Shown here: piece by piece, positions 11,945-24,700 of the stretch
Layout of the letters: the number at the start of each line of letters is the position of its first letter
How positions within the stretch are numbered: position 1 is the first letter of the stretch
DNA from: Symbiodinium natans
Taxonomy: Eukaryota > Sar > Dinophyceae > Suessiales > Symbiodiniaceae
Assembly (NCBI GenBank): GCA_905221605.1
Contig: CAJNDS010001324.1
Span: 437,501-499,500, forward strand
Length of the DNA: 62,000 bases
Direction of reading: 5' to 3'
Notes under the pieces: generated by a model
Databases searched by the model: none
What the model saw: the letters and a program-made list of their open reading frames with translations, nothing else
What the model was told of the DNA's origin: nothing
Made by a program: the position numbers and the translations under genes

Positions 11945-12112
11945 GAGCCATCAGCACCGGAGGACGACATGGCTCCGGAACAAGACATCTGGAGCTTCCT
12001 CTTAGATCTCAGCCGGGTCCCCATGGAGGCCGCAGAGTCGCCGCCTTGCTCTTGCGGCAGTGCATGTCGAGGGGGTATGAAGGGTGACTTCACGAAACCC
12101 CCTTCTGTCTAG
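11945..12112 (+). CDS. Terminal exon, acidic/Cys-containing, unrecognised
   Basis: A single 56-codon open exon running into TAG at 12110-12112. It reads EPSAPEDDMAPEQDIWSFLL, then a CSCGSAC cluster and a short polar tail. An acceptor AG ends directly in the telomeric array (CCCTAAG). No domain recognised. AT-rich sequence with a TA run follows at once, which fits a 3' untranslated region. Confidence 0.5.
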   Translation, partial: EPSAPEDDMAPEQDIWSFLLDLSRVPMEAAESPPCSCGSACRGGMKGDFTKPPSV

Positions 12113-12640
12113 CATATATATATATATACGCATACACATATTGATACATATGATTATACTTCATCATATCATTTCATTTCATTTCATATGAAGCTATATT
12201 CTAATATTGTGTTAATTGAATCCCTTAATGTTGCACCTGCTTTAGTTTTCCGTCGCTCCCCCCCCCCCCCCCCCCCCGCCCCCGAACAGTCGAGGCTGGT
12301 TTTGGCTCTCTGTACACGGTGGGCTTATATGATTTCAAAACGTATGAGTTTGGATGAGTTTAAAGGGACGGCGAGGCCCGAAATTAATTTTCAAAGGCGC
12401 CCCGCACGAATTAATTGCGGAGCCCACCGCGCACCCCTCAAACAGTTCTGGTTTGTTCCCCCCCCCCCCGCCCCCCACCCCCCACAAAACCTTAAGCCCC
12501 AAAAAGCCCTCAAGTCTCAACCCAAAAAAGGGGGTTCACGGAAAAAAGGAAAAGGAAGCCCTAATCTCGTAAAGCTCTACAAGCAAAACGTCCCAACACC
12601 CGAGACCCCCAAACCTTGCAGCCTTCAGAACCCTAAGGTT
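12113..12640. other. AT-rich then C-rich spacer
   Basis: Contains (TA)n at 12114-12128, three TTTCA repeats near 12170-12187, and poly-C runs near 12260-12278 and 12461-12471. A 151-codon frame crosses it but is driven by Pro runs from poly-C; I do not annotate it as a gene. A TTTAGGG array follows. Confidence 0.6.
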
Positions 12641-12727
12641 TAGGGTTTAGGGTTTAGGGTTCAGGGTTTAGGGTTTAGGGTTTGGGACTTTGGTTTTAGG
12701 CCGCCCTGAACCTGTCCCCCCTGCCAG

Positions 12728-13771
12728 AGCCTGGTGCCTGCCGAGCCGGTGCAAGAGATCGATCCGTGGCAGGCCTTCGCGTGAGGGTTTAGGGTTCAGG
12801 ATTTCGGGTTTAGGGTTTGGGGTTCATAGGGTTTAGGGTTTAGGGTTTTGGGTTTAGGATTTAGGGTTTAGGGTTTAGGGTTTAGGGTTTAGGGTTGTAC
12901 AGGGTTTAGACGCCTTACTGCAATTCCTGGGTGGTGGGGCTCCTGATTCCTACACCCGAAACTATGAACCCCAAATGAACTTCAAGACGCTTGAGCCCCT
13001 ACAGCCCCCATACCCTAAACCCTAAGCCCTGAACCCTCAACCTAAACCCTAAACCCCAAGCCGCTTGAAGCACTATAGCCTCCAAACATCCTGAACCCCT
13101 AAGCTCCCTCACGGGGCACGTTCCCTCAGGACGGCACTTGGAAGCGCCCGGACTCCCAGCTCAGCCAGGATTTAGGGTTTAGGGTTTGGGGTTTGGGGTT
13201 TAGGGTTTGGGGTTTAGGGTTTAGGGTTTGGGGTTTGGTTAGGGTTTTGGGGTTTAGGGTTTAGGCTTCAGATGTGAAAAGGGTGAGGTGGTGTAGGCCA
13301 GGGCTTGCCAAGCAATACCCTCGAAGCCCCGAAGTTTGGGGCTTCGCGTCCCCATGCCCCTTCATCTTAGGCTAGTTACATGGTCCCTAAATATGGGCCC
13401 TGAAAAGTGTACACCTTATATACCCCTTATATACCCTGTACTTCAGCCCCCCAAATGCCCCCCCTCCCCCAGGCTCTCAAGTCCACAACCTCAAATCTCC
13501 CAAGCCCTAAACCCCAAACTCTCTAAACCCTCGGAAGTGCGCCTCGTGGCAGGCCGGGCGCGGGAGATGTGGGACCGGAAAGTGGAGGAGCAGCCGAAGG
13601 AGCCCACCATGATTGGGGCTTAGGGTTTAGGGTTTAGGATTGACAGTTTCGGGGTTTAGGCTCTAGGCTCCAGGGTTTTTGGAAATTCGAGTTTGGCGGG
13701 TGACCCTGCTCGAGCAAGTGCAGACCATGCTTCCGAACCCAACGTGCGCTTCGCATGTGCCCAAGTCACCT
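12728..13771 (+). CDS. Exon cluster of an unrecognised gene
   Basis: Candidate exons: 12728-12780 (SLVPAEPVQEIDPWQAF, strong donor GTGAGG at 12781), about 12911-12990 (APDSYTRNYEPQMNFKT), 13140-13178 (DGTWKRPDSQLSQ, followed directly by a GA donor made of GATTTAGGG), 13534-13623 (EVRLVAGRAREMWDRKVEEQ, reaching TAG at 13621) and about 13687-13771 (EIRVWRVTLLEQVQTMLP). Phases not fully resolved; no domain recognised. Confidence 0.4.
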
Positions 13772-13782
13772 GAAACCCGCAA

Positions 13783-13893
13783 CCCTAAACCCTAAACCCT
13801 AAACCCTAAACCCTAAACCCTAAACCCTAAACCCTAAACCCTAAACCCTAAACCCTAAACCCTAAACCCTAAACCCTAAACCCTAAACCCCCG
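13783..13893. repeat. CCCTAAA array, about 15 copies
   Basis: Near-perfect interstitial array between candidate exons of the 12.7-15.5 kb region. Confidence 0.95.
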
Positions 13894-14335
13894 CAGCCTC
13901 CCCGAACCCTAAAGTGTCGGAGTCCCAAACATGTCGAAATCCTCAACGCCTTCTTCTGGCCTCTCACAGCACATTGCAATTTGGAAGCACACTGAAAGAG
14001 AGCAATCTTCGTGATACTGCTAGTGTCATGTTGATATTGGCGTGGTCATTGATACTGATGTCGATGTTGATGCTCATAATAATACTGATATTGATCTTGG
14101 CATTGTTATCAGGTTGCTACGATGTTTATTGGTATTAGTATGCATGCGGTTACCCTTTTGTATTTGTACTATTTAATATTTTTAGGTCATAGGATTATCA
14201 TGATTAGTCTCAGTGTGTCAGAAACTGAGATTGCAAAGCCACAAGTGGCAGCGAAGAATTGCCAGGAGTGCGTGGGTCTCCAGGGTTTAGGATTTAGTGT
14301 TCAGGGTTCCAGCTTCGCTCTTTGCATCTTTGCAG
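13894..14335. other. AT-rich unique segment
   Basis: From about 14020 to 14220 the base composition drops to AT-rich (runs such as TTGATATTGG and TTTAATATTTTTAGG), unlike the GC-rich exons. A short frame at about 14227-14282 (EIAKPQVAAKNCQECVGLQ) may be an exon upstream of the zinc-finger gene. Otherwise nothing assignable. Confidence 0.4.
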
Positions 14336-15498
14336 GAGCCTGACAGAAAGAACTGGTGGGAGGAGAAGGTTGCGTTCTCAGCTTCGAGAACCCCGACACC
14401 GTTGCATATTTCTGTAGACATCCCTAGACATGTGACAGGCAGCGGAAATTGCCGTTGTGGTGCGCATGCTTCTTGCACTGTTTGGATGTCTGAGCGTCTC
14501 AGGGCACGGCGAAAGAAAACGCCCGGGCCCTCGAACCAACACCCTTGTGTCATTTGGGGGCTTCCGAAAATAAGGACCCCTAATATAGACCCCCCAAATA
14601 GGAGGATTCCCTTATTAATAATAAGGACCCCAATAAGGTACCCGAATTTCGGAAACCCCCCATTTCTGTGCAGCACGCCGGATGGTGATAGCTGGCAGGC
14701 TGAAGCCAACCATGCCACTGCCAGTGCGACCATTAGACGCTATGGGGCACCGACTCCGCATGGCGCGCGCGCGCGCGCGCGCATTTTCAGCAAGCGCCCC
14801 CCCCGCGAGCAGGTACGCAAACTTGCTGGGAGTTCCAGAAGAATGGCAGCTGCAAGTACGGGTACAAGTGCCGTGCCTTGGTCCACAAGAGCTGTTGCCT
14901 TCACTTTTGTGCCAAGTACTTGCTGGGGCAAGCACGCGCATGCTTGCAGGCTTCTCCCACGGCAGCGCAGTGGCCTTGACTTGGGGGGGGGGGGATTTGG
15001 CTGAGGAATGCAATCGTGGGCCCTTTTTCGGGCAGGTTCCGTATAGTCATAGTTTAGGGTCCCAAAAAGGGCCCCATAACGTAGGGTAGAGGTTTGGACC
15101 TGCTTTCTTGACGTGAAAGCCATCTGCAGGTCCAGACCACGGGATCAGCGGGACGCACGCGAGGCCTGCGACCTCAATTTTTCGCATTTTTCTTCAGCTT
15201 GAAGGAAGCTACAAGTTAAGAACCGTGAACAATCCGGTAGGTACGAGATACCATGAGCTACAAGAAACCTACAGTACCGATAACCACAAAATATTCAGCA
15301 TTCCGTACTGGTAATTGTAGACGCCCTAAACCCTAACCCCTAATTAAACCCTAAACCCTAAACCGTAAACCCTAAACCCTAAACCCTAAACCCCAGAAGG
15401 CAGCCGGGCCTGCCCAGGGTAGGGCGGTGGGAGAAGTCAAACTTGGCTGCAAAGACTTTGTCATAATTAGTGGGGGTAACATTGTTGTTTATTTTTAA
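14336..15498 (+). CDS. CCCH zinc-finger protein
   Basis: CCCH fingers bind single-stranded RNA, typically in mRNA control. Exons: 14336-14546 (EPDRKNWWEEKVAFSASRT; also a GNCRCGAHASC cluster), 14674 to about 14787, about 14813-14872, 14950-15015, 15130-15236 and 15397-15498 (TAA 15496-15498). The finger is split by a 77-nt GT-AG intron (14873-14949): TCWEFQKNGSCKYGYKC before it and RFSHGSAV after it, giving C-x8-C-x5-C-x3-H only when spliced, which is strong support. Later junctions keep phase (C|GTGGGC; CCG|GTAGGT). The second-to-third exon link is unresolved. The first intron (14547-14673) is entirely an inverted-repeat element. Confidence 0.78.
14548..14667. mobile_element. Introner, family A, forming a complete intron
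   Basis: Terminal inverted repeats of about 18 bp: left CATTTGGGGGCTTCCGAAA, right the complement of TTTCGGAAACCCCCCATT. The flanking splice sites are GT at 14547-14548 and AG at 14672-14673, so the element occupies practically the whole 127-nt intron of the CCCH gene. Confidence 0.85.
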
Positions 15499-15695
15499 GG
15501 GTACTTAAAACTCAGTGATTTCAAATGTTCAAGTTTTCTGCATTGTTTGCGAATACTTACTTCTGAACCCGTATGGTTACAGTTTTTTGATGAGCAATGA
15601 TTGTTATATAAACCCTAGACCCTATACCCTAAACCCTAAACCCTAAACCCGAACCCTCCTAAACCCTATGCCCTAAACTTGTACCTCTCCTGCAG

Positions 15696-18141
15696 GCTGG
15701 CGCGGCGGAGGCTGGACGAAGAACCAGGCACCGATGACACTTTACCTCATGTAGGCCTCGGGGTTTAGGGTTTAGGGTTTAGGGGTTAGGGTTTAGGGTT
15801 TAGGGTTTAGGGTTTAGGGTTTAAGGCTGTAGTTTAGGTAGCTCGACACATCCCAAGAAGCCGTACCTGCCCCCTAAAACCCCTGAAGCCTATGTGGGGG
15901 TTGTGCTGTTCACGCCACGGCCCGGTGTCAACTCCACGCTTCATGCGCGTTGTCTCAGAATAGGCTTTGGGGTTGCGGGTTGGGGTTATGAGTTGGGGTT
16001 TAGGGTTTAGGGTTTAAGGTTTAGGGCTTCGGGCTTACGGGTTGAGGGCTCAGGGTTTAGGGTTTCGCCTTTGGGGTTTGAGGGGCTTCGACCTGGCGTC
16101 GCGTGACTCTGTGGTCCTGGGAGGACTGGGCAGCGTCCGAGCCAAAGCGCCCCGCGGCCGACGCGGGAACCTTCTGGGGCGACTCTTGAAGGGGAGAAAC
16201 ATGGCGGAGAGCTGCGAAGTGTTGAGGGCTTTGCCTGCATGCGCCCTCTCCAAAACGCTTTCAAAGCTTCCTGAACCCTAAGCCCTAAAGCCCTAAAACC
16301 CTAAACCCTAAACCCTAAACCCGAAACCCTAAACCCGAAACCCTAAACCCTAAACCCTAAACCCTAAACCCTAAACCCTAAACCCTAAACCCCAACTCCC
16401 CTGAAGCCCCCCCCCCAAAGCAACCGGCACCTGAGCTTGGCCCAAACCTCGCAGCCACTCGCAGATGTTGCTGTGGAAGCCAGGGTCTTGGACCAGCGGT
16501 GGGGTTTGGGGTTTAGGGTTTAGGGTTTAGGGTTTAGGGGTTAGGGGTTAGGGTTTAGGGTTTAGGGTTTCGGACCTTTTCCGGTCCGACTCTGCGTAGC
16601 TGCCGAGGTGACTCCTGTGGAGACAGTTGGCGATGTTGGGCTCCATTTTCGTCAGGGCCTTGGGGGCCAGTGATGGTGCCAGAGAGCCCTAAACCTTAAA
16701 CCCTACACCCCCTCCCGCTGAACTCAGCGATCTTTACTTCAGAGGGTAAGGGTCTCCACGAGGTAGTTTAGGGTTTAGGGTTTAGCGTTTCAGTTGCATC
16801 AAGTACAACCCTGAAACCCCGAAACCCCAAAACCCTACGACTCCAAAACCCCTAAGACTCCCCAGAACCCCCAAAGACCCTACACCCGAAACCCCAAACC
16901 CTACACCCTGAACCCAAAGCCCTCTACACCCTAAACCAAAAATCTGAACCGGCCTCTCTTGAAAAATGCGCGCCCCGAGGCGGGGTGCCTTGGAACAGCT
17001 GCCGGGTACAGTCGCTGGCTTACTCGACGTCGGTCTTCGGGCTTTTGTGGCTTTAGATGGTTTAAGGGGCTATACCCTACACCCTACACCCTAATTAACC
17101 CTAAACCGCAAGGCTTTAGGGTTTGGGGTCTGGGGGGGGGGGGGAGTCGGGGCCCTCGGGTTGCAGATGTTGTGCTTCCTGCGCTGCAGGTGCCTCGCAG
17201 GGAGCTTACTCCGTTCGCGCAGTCGTGAGTTCACGTCCCGGGGGGACCAAATGAGCCCGAAGAATTGGGGTCCGAGATCCCAAACTCCCTAAACCCTAAA
17301 CCCTGAACCCTAAACCCTACAACTCCTATTAAGGTATATGAGCCTTAAACCCTTTTAGGTTCATTTGGTCCCCGAGGTCGGCACAGTAACAGCCAAGGGA
17401 CTAAAGGAGGGACCCTCAAAAGGGACCTTAGGGGTCATTTAGGGGTTATTTGGGGGGGCTACTTAGGTATATAGGGACTATATATTGTATAGATGTAGAT
17501 ATATATATATATATATATGGGGTTATGCAGAAGGGGTCCCTTCTAGGGGTCCCTCCTTTTACCACTCAAAGCAGCCATCACTTGCGCAAAGGCCGCTAAT
17601 CGATGCGTTGGACGAGCCCGTCCTCGCGCGGACCCTCCGAGTAGGACGGAGCCGGGCTAAAGAATCCCTAAACCTGAAGTAGCCCTAAACCCTAAACCCT
17701 AAACCCTAAACCCTAAACCCTAAACCCTAAACCCTAAACCCTAAACCTGAAGTAGCCCTAAGCCCTATAAGTAGCCCTTAGCCACCCGGAGCCTTGCTGT
17801 AGTTTTCCGCCTTCTGCAGGAACCACAGCTGCAGCTGCTGCTTTGGCGGCCACTTCGCTTCAAGTCACACCCCATGCTGCTTTTTCAGATCTGTGAGCCC
17901 CTTCCAGGTGATTTTGAGTTGGGTCCCGAAACCCAGGGTTTAGGGTTCAGGGTTTAGGGTTTAGGGTTTAAGGGTTTAGGGTTTACTCAAGCCAGGTTCA
18001 GTTGTGCGTGCTGGAACGCGCTGGCAAAGGCCTGTGGGTGGAGAGAGTCGTTGGTCAGAATGCGCGTCCGCGATGAACCCGTTGTGTGCCACCGCCGTGG
18101 TCATGAAGAGGTTCCAAAGAGCTGGAGAAGAACGAGGATAA
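15696..18141 (+). CDS. Unrecognised multi-exon gene
   Basis: No domain recognised. Candidate exons: 15696-15750 (LARRRLDEEPGTDDTLPH, donor GTAGGC), about 15878-15953 (YVGVVLFTPRPGVNSTLHA), about 16085-16265 (GFDLASRDSVVLGGLGSVRA), about 16455-16500 (PLADVAVEARVLDQRW), 16593-16655 (AEVTPVETVGDVGLHFRQ), about 16964-17058 (MRAPRRGALEQLPGTVAGLL), 17168-17222 (DVVLPALQVPRRELTPFAQ, strong donor GTGAGT), 17572-17661 (QPSLAQRPLIDALDEPVLAR), 17820-17907 (EPQLQLLLWRPLRFKSHPML) and a last exon from 17996. The last exon reads to TAA 18141 in the phase-consistent frame, or to TGA 18076 in another. It may be more than one gene. Confidence 0.42.
17238..17375. mobile_element. Inverted-repeat element, family H1, with nested CCCTAAA
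   Basis: Ends are CCGGGGGGACCAAATGAGCC and the inverse of GGTTCATTTGGTCCCCGAG (about 18 bp, few mismatches). The interior holds a short degenerate CCCTAAA array. It lies in an apparent intron downstream of the GTGAGT donor at 17223. Confidence 0.75.
17402..17559. mobile_element. Inverted-repeat element, family H2
   Basis: Ends are AAAGGAGGGACCCTCAAAAG and the inverse of TTCTAGGGGTCCCTCCTTT. The interior has a (TA)n stretch near 17500. Its right end is 12 nt from the 3' splice site that opens the exon at 17572. Confidence 0.75.
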
Positions 18142-18710
18142 GACTTTGACCTTCCGCGAGGCTGCTTGGGCTTTTGAGATTCAACTTGACACAATGTTCA
18201 CGCTTAGCAAAACCGGCTCCGATGCGGCTGGTTTGGAGCGCATAGGTAGCGAAGGTGTTGCGCCGCGAAAGTCTCATGCCTGCCAGTAGAAGTGACCATG
18301 TACGACTACGAGAACCACAAGTGTATTCTGACTTCGCTACATGTGTGATTAGTATACGAAGGATTGTTGTTTTATGAGTAGTATTTTTCTAGTTCCATTG
18401 GTCTAGTACATCCCAAACAAGCCTCGGATGGCTACCACCAACGTTGCCAAACATGCAAAACCCAAAGCTACCAGGCCTCTAGAGACCCCTGAACCACAAA
18501 ACCCTTGTAGACCCTAAATCCCTTAGAAACCCTTATCGGCCCCTATGACCCTAAATCCCTATAATGAGTCGTTCTAAACCTCTGCACCTCTGCCAAAGAC
18601 TCCGGTGACGATTGGGTTTAGGGTTTAGGGTTTAGGGTTTTAGGGTTTAGGGTTTAGGGTTTAGGGTTTAGGGTTTAGGGTTTAGGGTTTAGGGTTCCAC
18701 CGAGCGGCAG
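18142..18710. other. Region upstream of the desaturase
   Basis: Mostly unique sequence to 18600, then a TTTAGGG array (18613-18697). An ATG at 18428 opens MATTNVAKHAKPKAT up to a possible GC donor at 18475, a candidate first exon for the desaturase, but its phase does not match the exon at 18711, so I do not join them. Nothing else is assignable. Confidence 0.4.
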
Positions 18711-21700
18711 GAAGATGGCTTGACCAAGCTGGTCCCTCTGATTCCCGAGCCACGGGCAGACTGCAAGCAGGCCGTGTGGCTTGGGATGTGGGTTGGGGTT
18801 TAGGGTTTAGGGTGTAGGGTGTAGGGTTTAGGGTTTAGGGTTTAGGGTTTAGGGTTTAGGGTTTAAGGTCTTTCCCAAAGTTACAAGTGGGGTACCTACT
18901 TGGGGGTGTCTAGAGGACGGAGGGGTGTGTAGTTGCGGTATGTAGGGACTACCCCTGTCTTTGGAACCCTAAACCCTAAACCCTAAACCCTAAACCCTAA
19001 ACCCTAAACCCTAAACCCTAAACCCTAAACCCTAAACCCTAAACCCTAAACCCTAAACCCTAAACCCTAAACCCTAAACCCTAACCCTAAACCCCAAACT
19101 GATAGGCTTCGCTAGCCAGCTTTCAGAGAGATCGCTGCGGCTCAGGGTTCTCTATTCATGAACCTTCCGGCTCTTCAGTACTAAGGGGATTACGTACCTT
19201 CTACCCCCGATAACCCTCAAGGGATTAAGTCGGGAATGAGGGAATGAGGGAAAGAGGGATACCTCCCCTAAACCCTAAACCCTAAACCCTAAACCCTAAA
19301 ACCCTAAAACCCCAAACCCTGAACCCTAAACCCTAAACCGCAGAAGTAGAGAATCTGCAAGTGAAGCCACGTTCTTTCACGCCGGTGGGCGAGTCAGGAA
19401 CTCAAGAAGTACACCGTCGCTGAGGCGCGCACATGGCCACCACGACCACAGCCCAGCTTGGTGCCAGGGTTTTGGGGTTTAGAGCTTATGTAGGGTTTGA
19501 AGTTTAGGGTCTTGGGGTTGAGGGTTTAGGGCCTTAGGGTTTAGGGTTTAGGGTTTAGTGTTCTTTAGGACTGTGTATCGATCTATGCCTTCGACTCTCG
19601 AACACGAAGTCACGAAGTCTCGCATGGAGTTGAATCCTCAACACTCAAAGCCCCTAAGCGCGAACTCCCTCAAGCACCAAAAGCGCCTCAAGCCATACCC
19701 CCCTCGAAAGAGCTCTAAGCATTAAGCCCTATAACCCTAAACCCTAAACCCTAAACCCTAAACCCTAAACCCCTCTCATCCCTATTGAACCTTCTCTTCG
19801 GCAGTGCTTGCGCAGGTGGCGAAGCACAACTCTCGAGAAAGCATCTGGGTCATCATCGACGGCCGCGTTTACGACTTGACAAGGCTTTCGGGGTTTAGGC
19901 CTTCGGGGTTCAGGGTTCCTTGGTTCGGGGAAGTGGGTTTGAGGATGTGGGCTCAGGGGTCTAGGGCTTTGGTTTCGGGAATGTCGGCTACGAAGATATG
20001 CACGGTAAGTGGTCGACAAGATGGCATGCGATGCCACAGGGTTCGAGATAGCGGCTGGAGGTACATCGACAAACATCCCGGGGGTCATCTGATGATCCAG
20101 AACATGGCCGGAAAAGATTGCGCGGGCCTCGTGCGCCACGTTCCAAGCCCGAATCCCACCAGTAGAGGCCGGGTTCGCCACTGTGACATCGCCGAGCAAC
20201 CTCGACATTCAGGGTTTCTTGAGAGGTCGGTGTCTGTGCTCCAAATTGGCGGCGGCTCAAACAGTTCCCATGCCTGCCAGAGCAACCCTAAACCCTAAAC
20301 CCTTCACCCTCAACCCGAAACCCTATACCCGTGGCCTGGAGTGTCTACGAGTTACTTGCAGCATGATGGAAAACAGGCGCTTGGCAGCGGCAACGGCTGC
20401 ACACTGAAGCGAACCCTCCACCCGCAACCAAACCTCAGACCAAAGGTTAATCCTTTTTAGCTTTTTAGGGTTTAGGGTTTAGGGTTTAGGGTTTAGGGTT
20501 TCGGGATTCAGCCCATCAGTCTGGCACCTGTCTGGCGATTTGAGGCACGGATGCCTTTGCGAACTACCACACGTCGAGGGTGTACAAGCACTTGCTGCCG
20601 GAATCTTGATTCAGCCCCATGAGCCAGGATTTTGACAAGAGTCGTGGTCGCCTAAACCCTAAACCCTAAACCCTAAGCCCTAAACCCTAAACCCTAAACC
20701 CTAAACCCTAAACCCCCTAGCCCTAAACCCTAAACCCGAAATCCCTGAACGATTCCAGGAGCCACTCAGGAGCTTTCAACTGCAGCCTGGGGAAAGGACT
20801 GTGGCCGGGTGGGCCAGGGGAGTGTGCAAGAATCCTGCACTGAGGCCTCCCATGCTCATCGGCGAGGTGGGTCGTTTGTTTAGGGTGGGTTTAGGGTTTA
20901 GGGTTTAGGGTTCAGGGTTCAGGGTTCAGGGTTTAGGGTTTAGGGTTTAGGGTTTAGCGAAGTCCCAGCCCTCACGGAAGGCCACGGACGTGGAGGTGCC
21001 TCCGCACGTCCAGGACCCTGACTGGCAAACTGAGTACGCGCAATAATTTCAGGAAGCTTGTGATTATTATGAGGGTGGCTCCACAAAACCAGGTGCAACA
21101 TGATCTTGGTTCACATGTTCACATGTCCATATTGTCTATACATGTGTTGGATACAAAATGAGTAAGGACAGGGTCTAACATGAGATAGGTACAGTTGGAC
21201 CTAGATTTACGGGCCCACAATTGGGCCCTGAGCACGACCCTCAAAATCTGCACTCCCCAAAAGCCTCCAGACCCTAAACCCTCAAGACCCTGAAATCTTG
21301 CAACCCTTACACCCTGAAACCCTTAAAAACCCTTAGAAACCCTTGTCAACCCTTCTAAACCCTTAGAAACCCCTAGAAACCCTCAGAAACCCTTGGAAAC
21401 CCCTGTAAACCCTTACAAGCCCTGAAAACCCTGATATACCCTTAAATACCCTGATATACCCTGAAAGACTCTGATTTACCCTTATCGAGAATCTTGTAGA
21501 ACCCTCACAAACCCTCATAAACCGTGCAGTCTGGGGCTTGCAGGACTTCCGGGCCATCCGCCAGGAGCTCCTTCGCCGCGGGCTCTTCGAGACGGTGCGC
21601 CGCGCTCTCTGCGATGGGGCTTTTAGGGTTCGTAGGGTTAGTAGTAGTAGGGCTAGTGGTGGGGTTTAGGGTTTAGGGTTTAGGGTTAGTAACGGTTAGT

Positions 21701-24700
21701 TGGGTTTAGGGTTTAGGGCTAGTGGGCTGAGGGTTTCCGGTAGTTTGGGGCCCTCAGAGGGTTTCTTCGGGCTCTCAGATCGTTGGGTTACTGAAGGGCG
21801 TGATGACACGGCCTCCGTAGGCTCAAAGATGTAAGGGCATTTAGGGTTTAGGGTTTAGGGTTTAGGGTTTAGGGTTTCGGTCTCGCAGGGACGTTCCTTG
21901 TAGGGTGCTCCCTCAACTGCGGCTTGCACCAGGCTTGGCTACTGGGAGGTTCATGGTACTTGTTCACCAATCATAACTGTACTTCTAACCCACTTATAGT
22001 TAGATGCTCCAGTTTTCCCCCCCCCCCCCCCCGGCCCCCCCTCCCCTCCGCGTCCTTCTGAGCGGGTGCTGTTTGCTAAGTGGGGGGTGGGGGGGGGGGG
22101 GGCGGGGTAGGGGGGGGTGGGGGGGGGTTGGGGGTGGTGGGGGGGGGTGGGGGGGGGGTGGGGGGGGGGGGGGGGGTTTGGTGTCGAAAGGGGGGGCTTA
22201 TGTTGTCGTGCCAACGTGAAACCGGGATCTCTCACTTATGAGCCCTTTAAGTGCCCCAATGTGGTTATGAGTACAGTTATAAGAAACCTCAAACCCTAAA
22301 CCCTAAACCCTAAACCCTAAACCCTAAACCCTATAAGATTGGTTAATAAGTACCATGAACCTCCAAGTCGTGCAGGACATGCGCTTCTACGCCAAGATGG
22401 CAGCGTGGCCGCTGCCTGAGAGTGGCAGGACCCTAAACCCTAAACCCTAAACCCTAAACCCTAAACCAGGATAAGGAAGGGATGGCTGCAGGGCTAAGGC
22501 TCTAAGCCCGAAACCCTACTACTTTGGCTTAAGAACCACCAAAATAACAGAAGATCAAGATTCCCTAATATGATTTCTATTTATCCTGGCCTTGAGGGTT
22601 TAGGGTTTAGGGTTTAGAGTCCGTGAAATGGCAACACTAAGGAAGCATATTATGTGTTTTTTGGGGGGGGGGGTTCTTAAGAGCCCTGAACTTCGGTACT
22701 CAAGGACTTGAGGATGCAGTCGTGCAGGTCACACATGCTCTGAATCAGGGTCCCCTTGTGGGTACCTTTCAAAATGGCTGACGTGGAGCGCTACCGTAGA
22801 CGAAAAGCTGTGCGACATGCAGTTGCGACCAAGGCTCGTGTCCCTTTTCCTCCTGTCCCTGTACCTGTCTCTAGGCCGGGTGCCAGCGTGGTTTCAGGGT
22901 TTAGGGTGGGGAAGCAGATGTTGCACTAAAACAATAAGCCAAACTCGAGCCACAATGCCTTTTGTTCCTGAAACCCCAAACCCGAAACCCCCGACCCTGC
23001 ACCCGAAACCCTAGACCCTAACACCCTAAAACCCTAAACCCCTAAACCCTAAACCCCTGTCGCAGCGCCTAAGAGTTGAGCCTCCTCAGCCGGGACTAGT
23101 GCTGGGCGACTCTTGGCCTACAGGGTTTTGGGTTCTTAGGGTTGGGGGTTTACGGTTTAGGGTTTAGAGTTTAGGGTTTAGGGTTTTGGCCCTCAACAAA
23201 AGCCCCCCTAAACCCTAAACACTGAACCTTAAGCCCTACTTCGATACTTCAGCCTAAGCCCTGAACCCTAAATCTTAAGCCCTACTTCGATCCTTAAGCC
23301 TAAACCCAAAACTCGAAATGAAACCCTAAACCCTAAACCCTAAACCCTAGAGCTTTTCCTGCCTTCTCCGTGGCCCTTGCTGTTCCAGGCTGCGCCTCTG
23401 CGACAGCACACATGGTAGGTGCAGCTGCAAGGAGCTCGGAACCTGAGCTTTAGGGTTTAGGGTTTAGGGTTTAGGGTTTAGGGGTCGTGATGAGCTGCTT
23501 CTCCTGTTCTGGCTGCCAAGGTCATGGGCCTGTTCTGGCAGCAGTTGGCTGGAATAGGTCACGACATGGGTCACAGCGGCATCACCCACAAGTTCCACTT
23601 AGAACCTCGGGCGCTTCCTAAACCCGAAACCCTAAACCCTAAACCCTAAACCCTAAACCCTAAACCCTAAACCCTAAACCCTAAACCCTAAACCCTAAAC
23701 CCTAAACCCTAAACCCTAACCCCTCTATTTACAGGCGTTTGGGTTTTAGGAGGAGTGGAAAATCCAGCCCAGGATCACTCAGTCTGCTCGATGCTCGTGT
23801 GCTTCATGGGCATTTCCGTGTGCTGGTGGAAGCGCAACCACAATACGCACCATATAGTCTGCAATTCCATCGAGTGGCTTGCACGCAGTTTGTTTATCCC
23901 AAACCCTAACCCCTAAATTTTTCAACCCTAAACACCAAACCCGACACAAAAAAACCCAAACCCCAAACCCCAAACCCCAAACCCTAAACCCTAAACCCTA
24001 AACTTCCCGAAGCCCTCCCGTTGCTCTTTTCTCACCTCGCTGTCTCGGTGCCAAGGCACGATCCTGATATTCAGCACATGCCGGCCTTTGCTGTGACGCC
24101 AGAGATCTTCAAGAAGCCGCCCCTTGGCCTGGTTCCCTAGGGTTTAGGGTTTAGGGTTTAGGGTTTAGGGTTTAGGGTTTAGGGTTTAGGGTTTAGGGTT
24201 TAGGGTTTAGGGTCTGACCCGAAACCCTAAACCCTAAACCCTGAACCCAAATTATCTGGCCTATTTGGGGTACCCTCATTTTGAGGAACTGGCCATATAA
24301 AACATTGCAGGAACCTATTCTGAATCCTTCATGACCGGTTATGTAACACCCTTATAAAACCCTACACGACTAGAAACAGCCGTGGGTTTAGGGAAATTCG
24401 GCTCCGTCGACATCCCATCCGGTGTTTAGGGTTTCGGGTTTGGGTTTCGTCTTAAAGGGCGTCGCAAAGGGGGGGTGCCCAAGCCGTCAGTGCTTAGTTG
24501 GGGGCTGGGGGTGGTGCGGTGTGAGCTGCCAAGAAAGGGTTTAGGGTTTAGGGTTTAGGGTTTAGGGTGCAGGGTTTGCCAGCCGCCAGCAACCTAAACC
24601 CTTAACCCAAACCCTAAACCCTAGACGCAGTGGTCCTGCGGCCAGACAGCTTCCCAAAATTCCCACCAGGTCCTTGGGGTTTGTCTCGTAGAATCTCCGG

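Noticed and set aside
12188-12643. 151-codon frame
   Set aside because: Crosses AT-rich DNA, two poly-C runs and degenerate telomeric repeats; not protein-like as a whole.
21889-21953. Frame TFLVGCSLNCGLHQAWLLG, at first taken as a desaturase exon
   Set aside because: The neighbouring exons join in phase without it (ET|DM at 21594/22376), and the true HD-box exon is at 23521.
21951-22299. Poly-Pro / poly-Gly frames on both strands
   Set aside because: Products of the poly-C/poly-G block inside the family F element in a desaturase intron.
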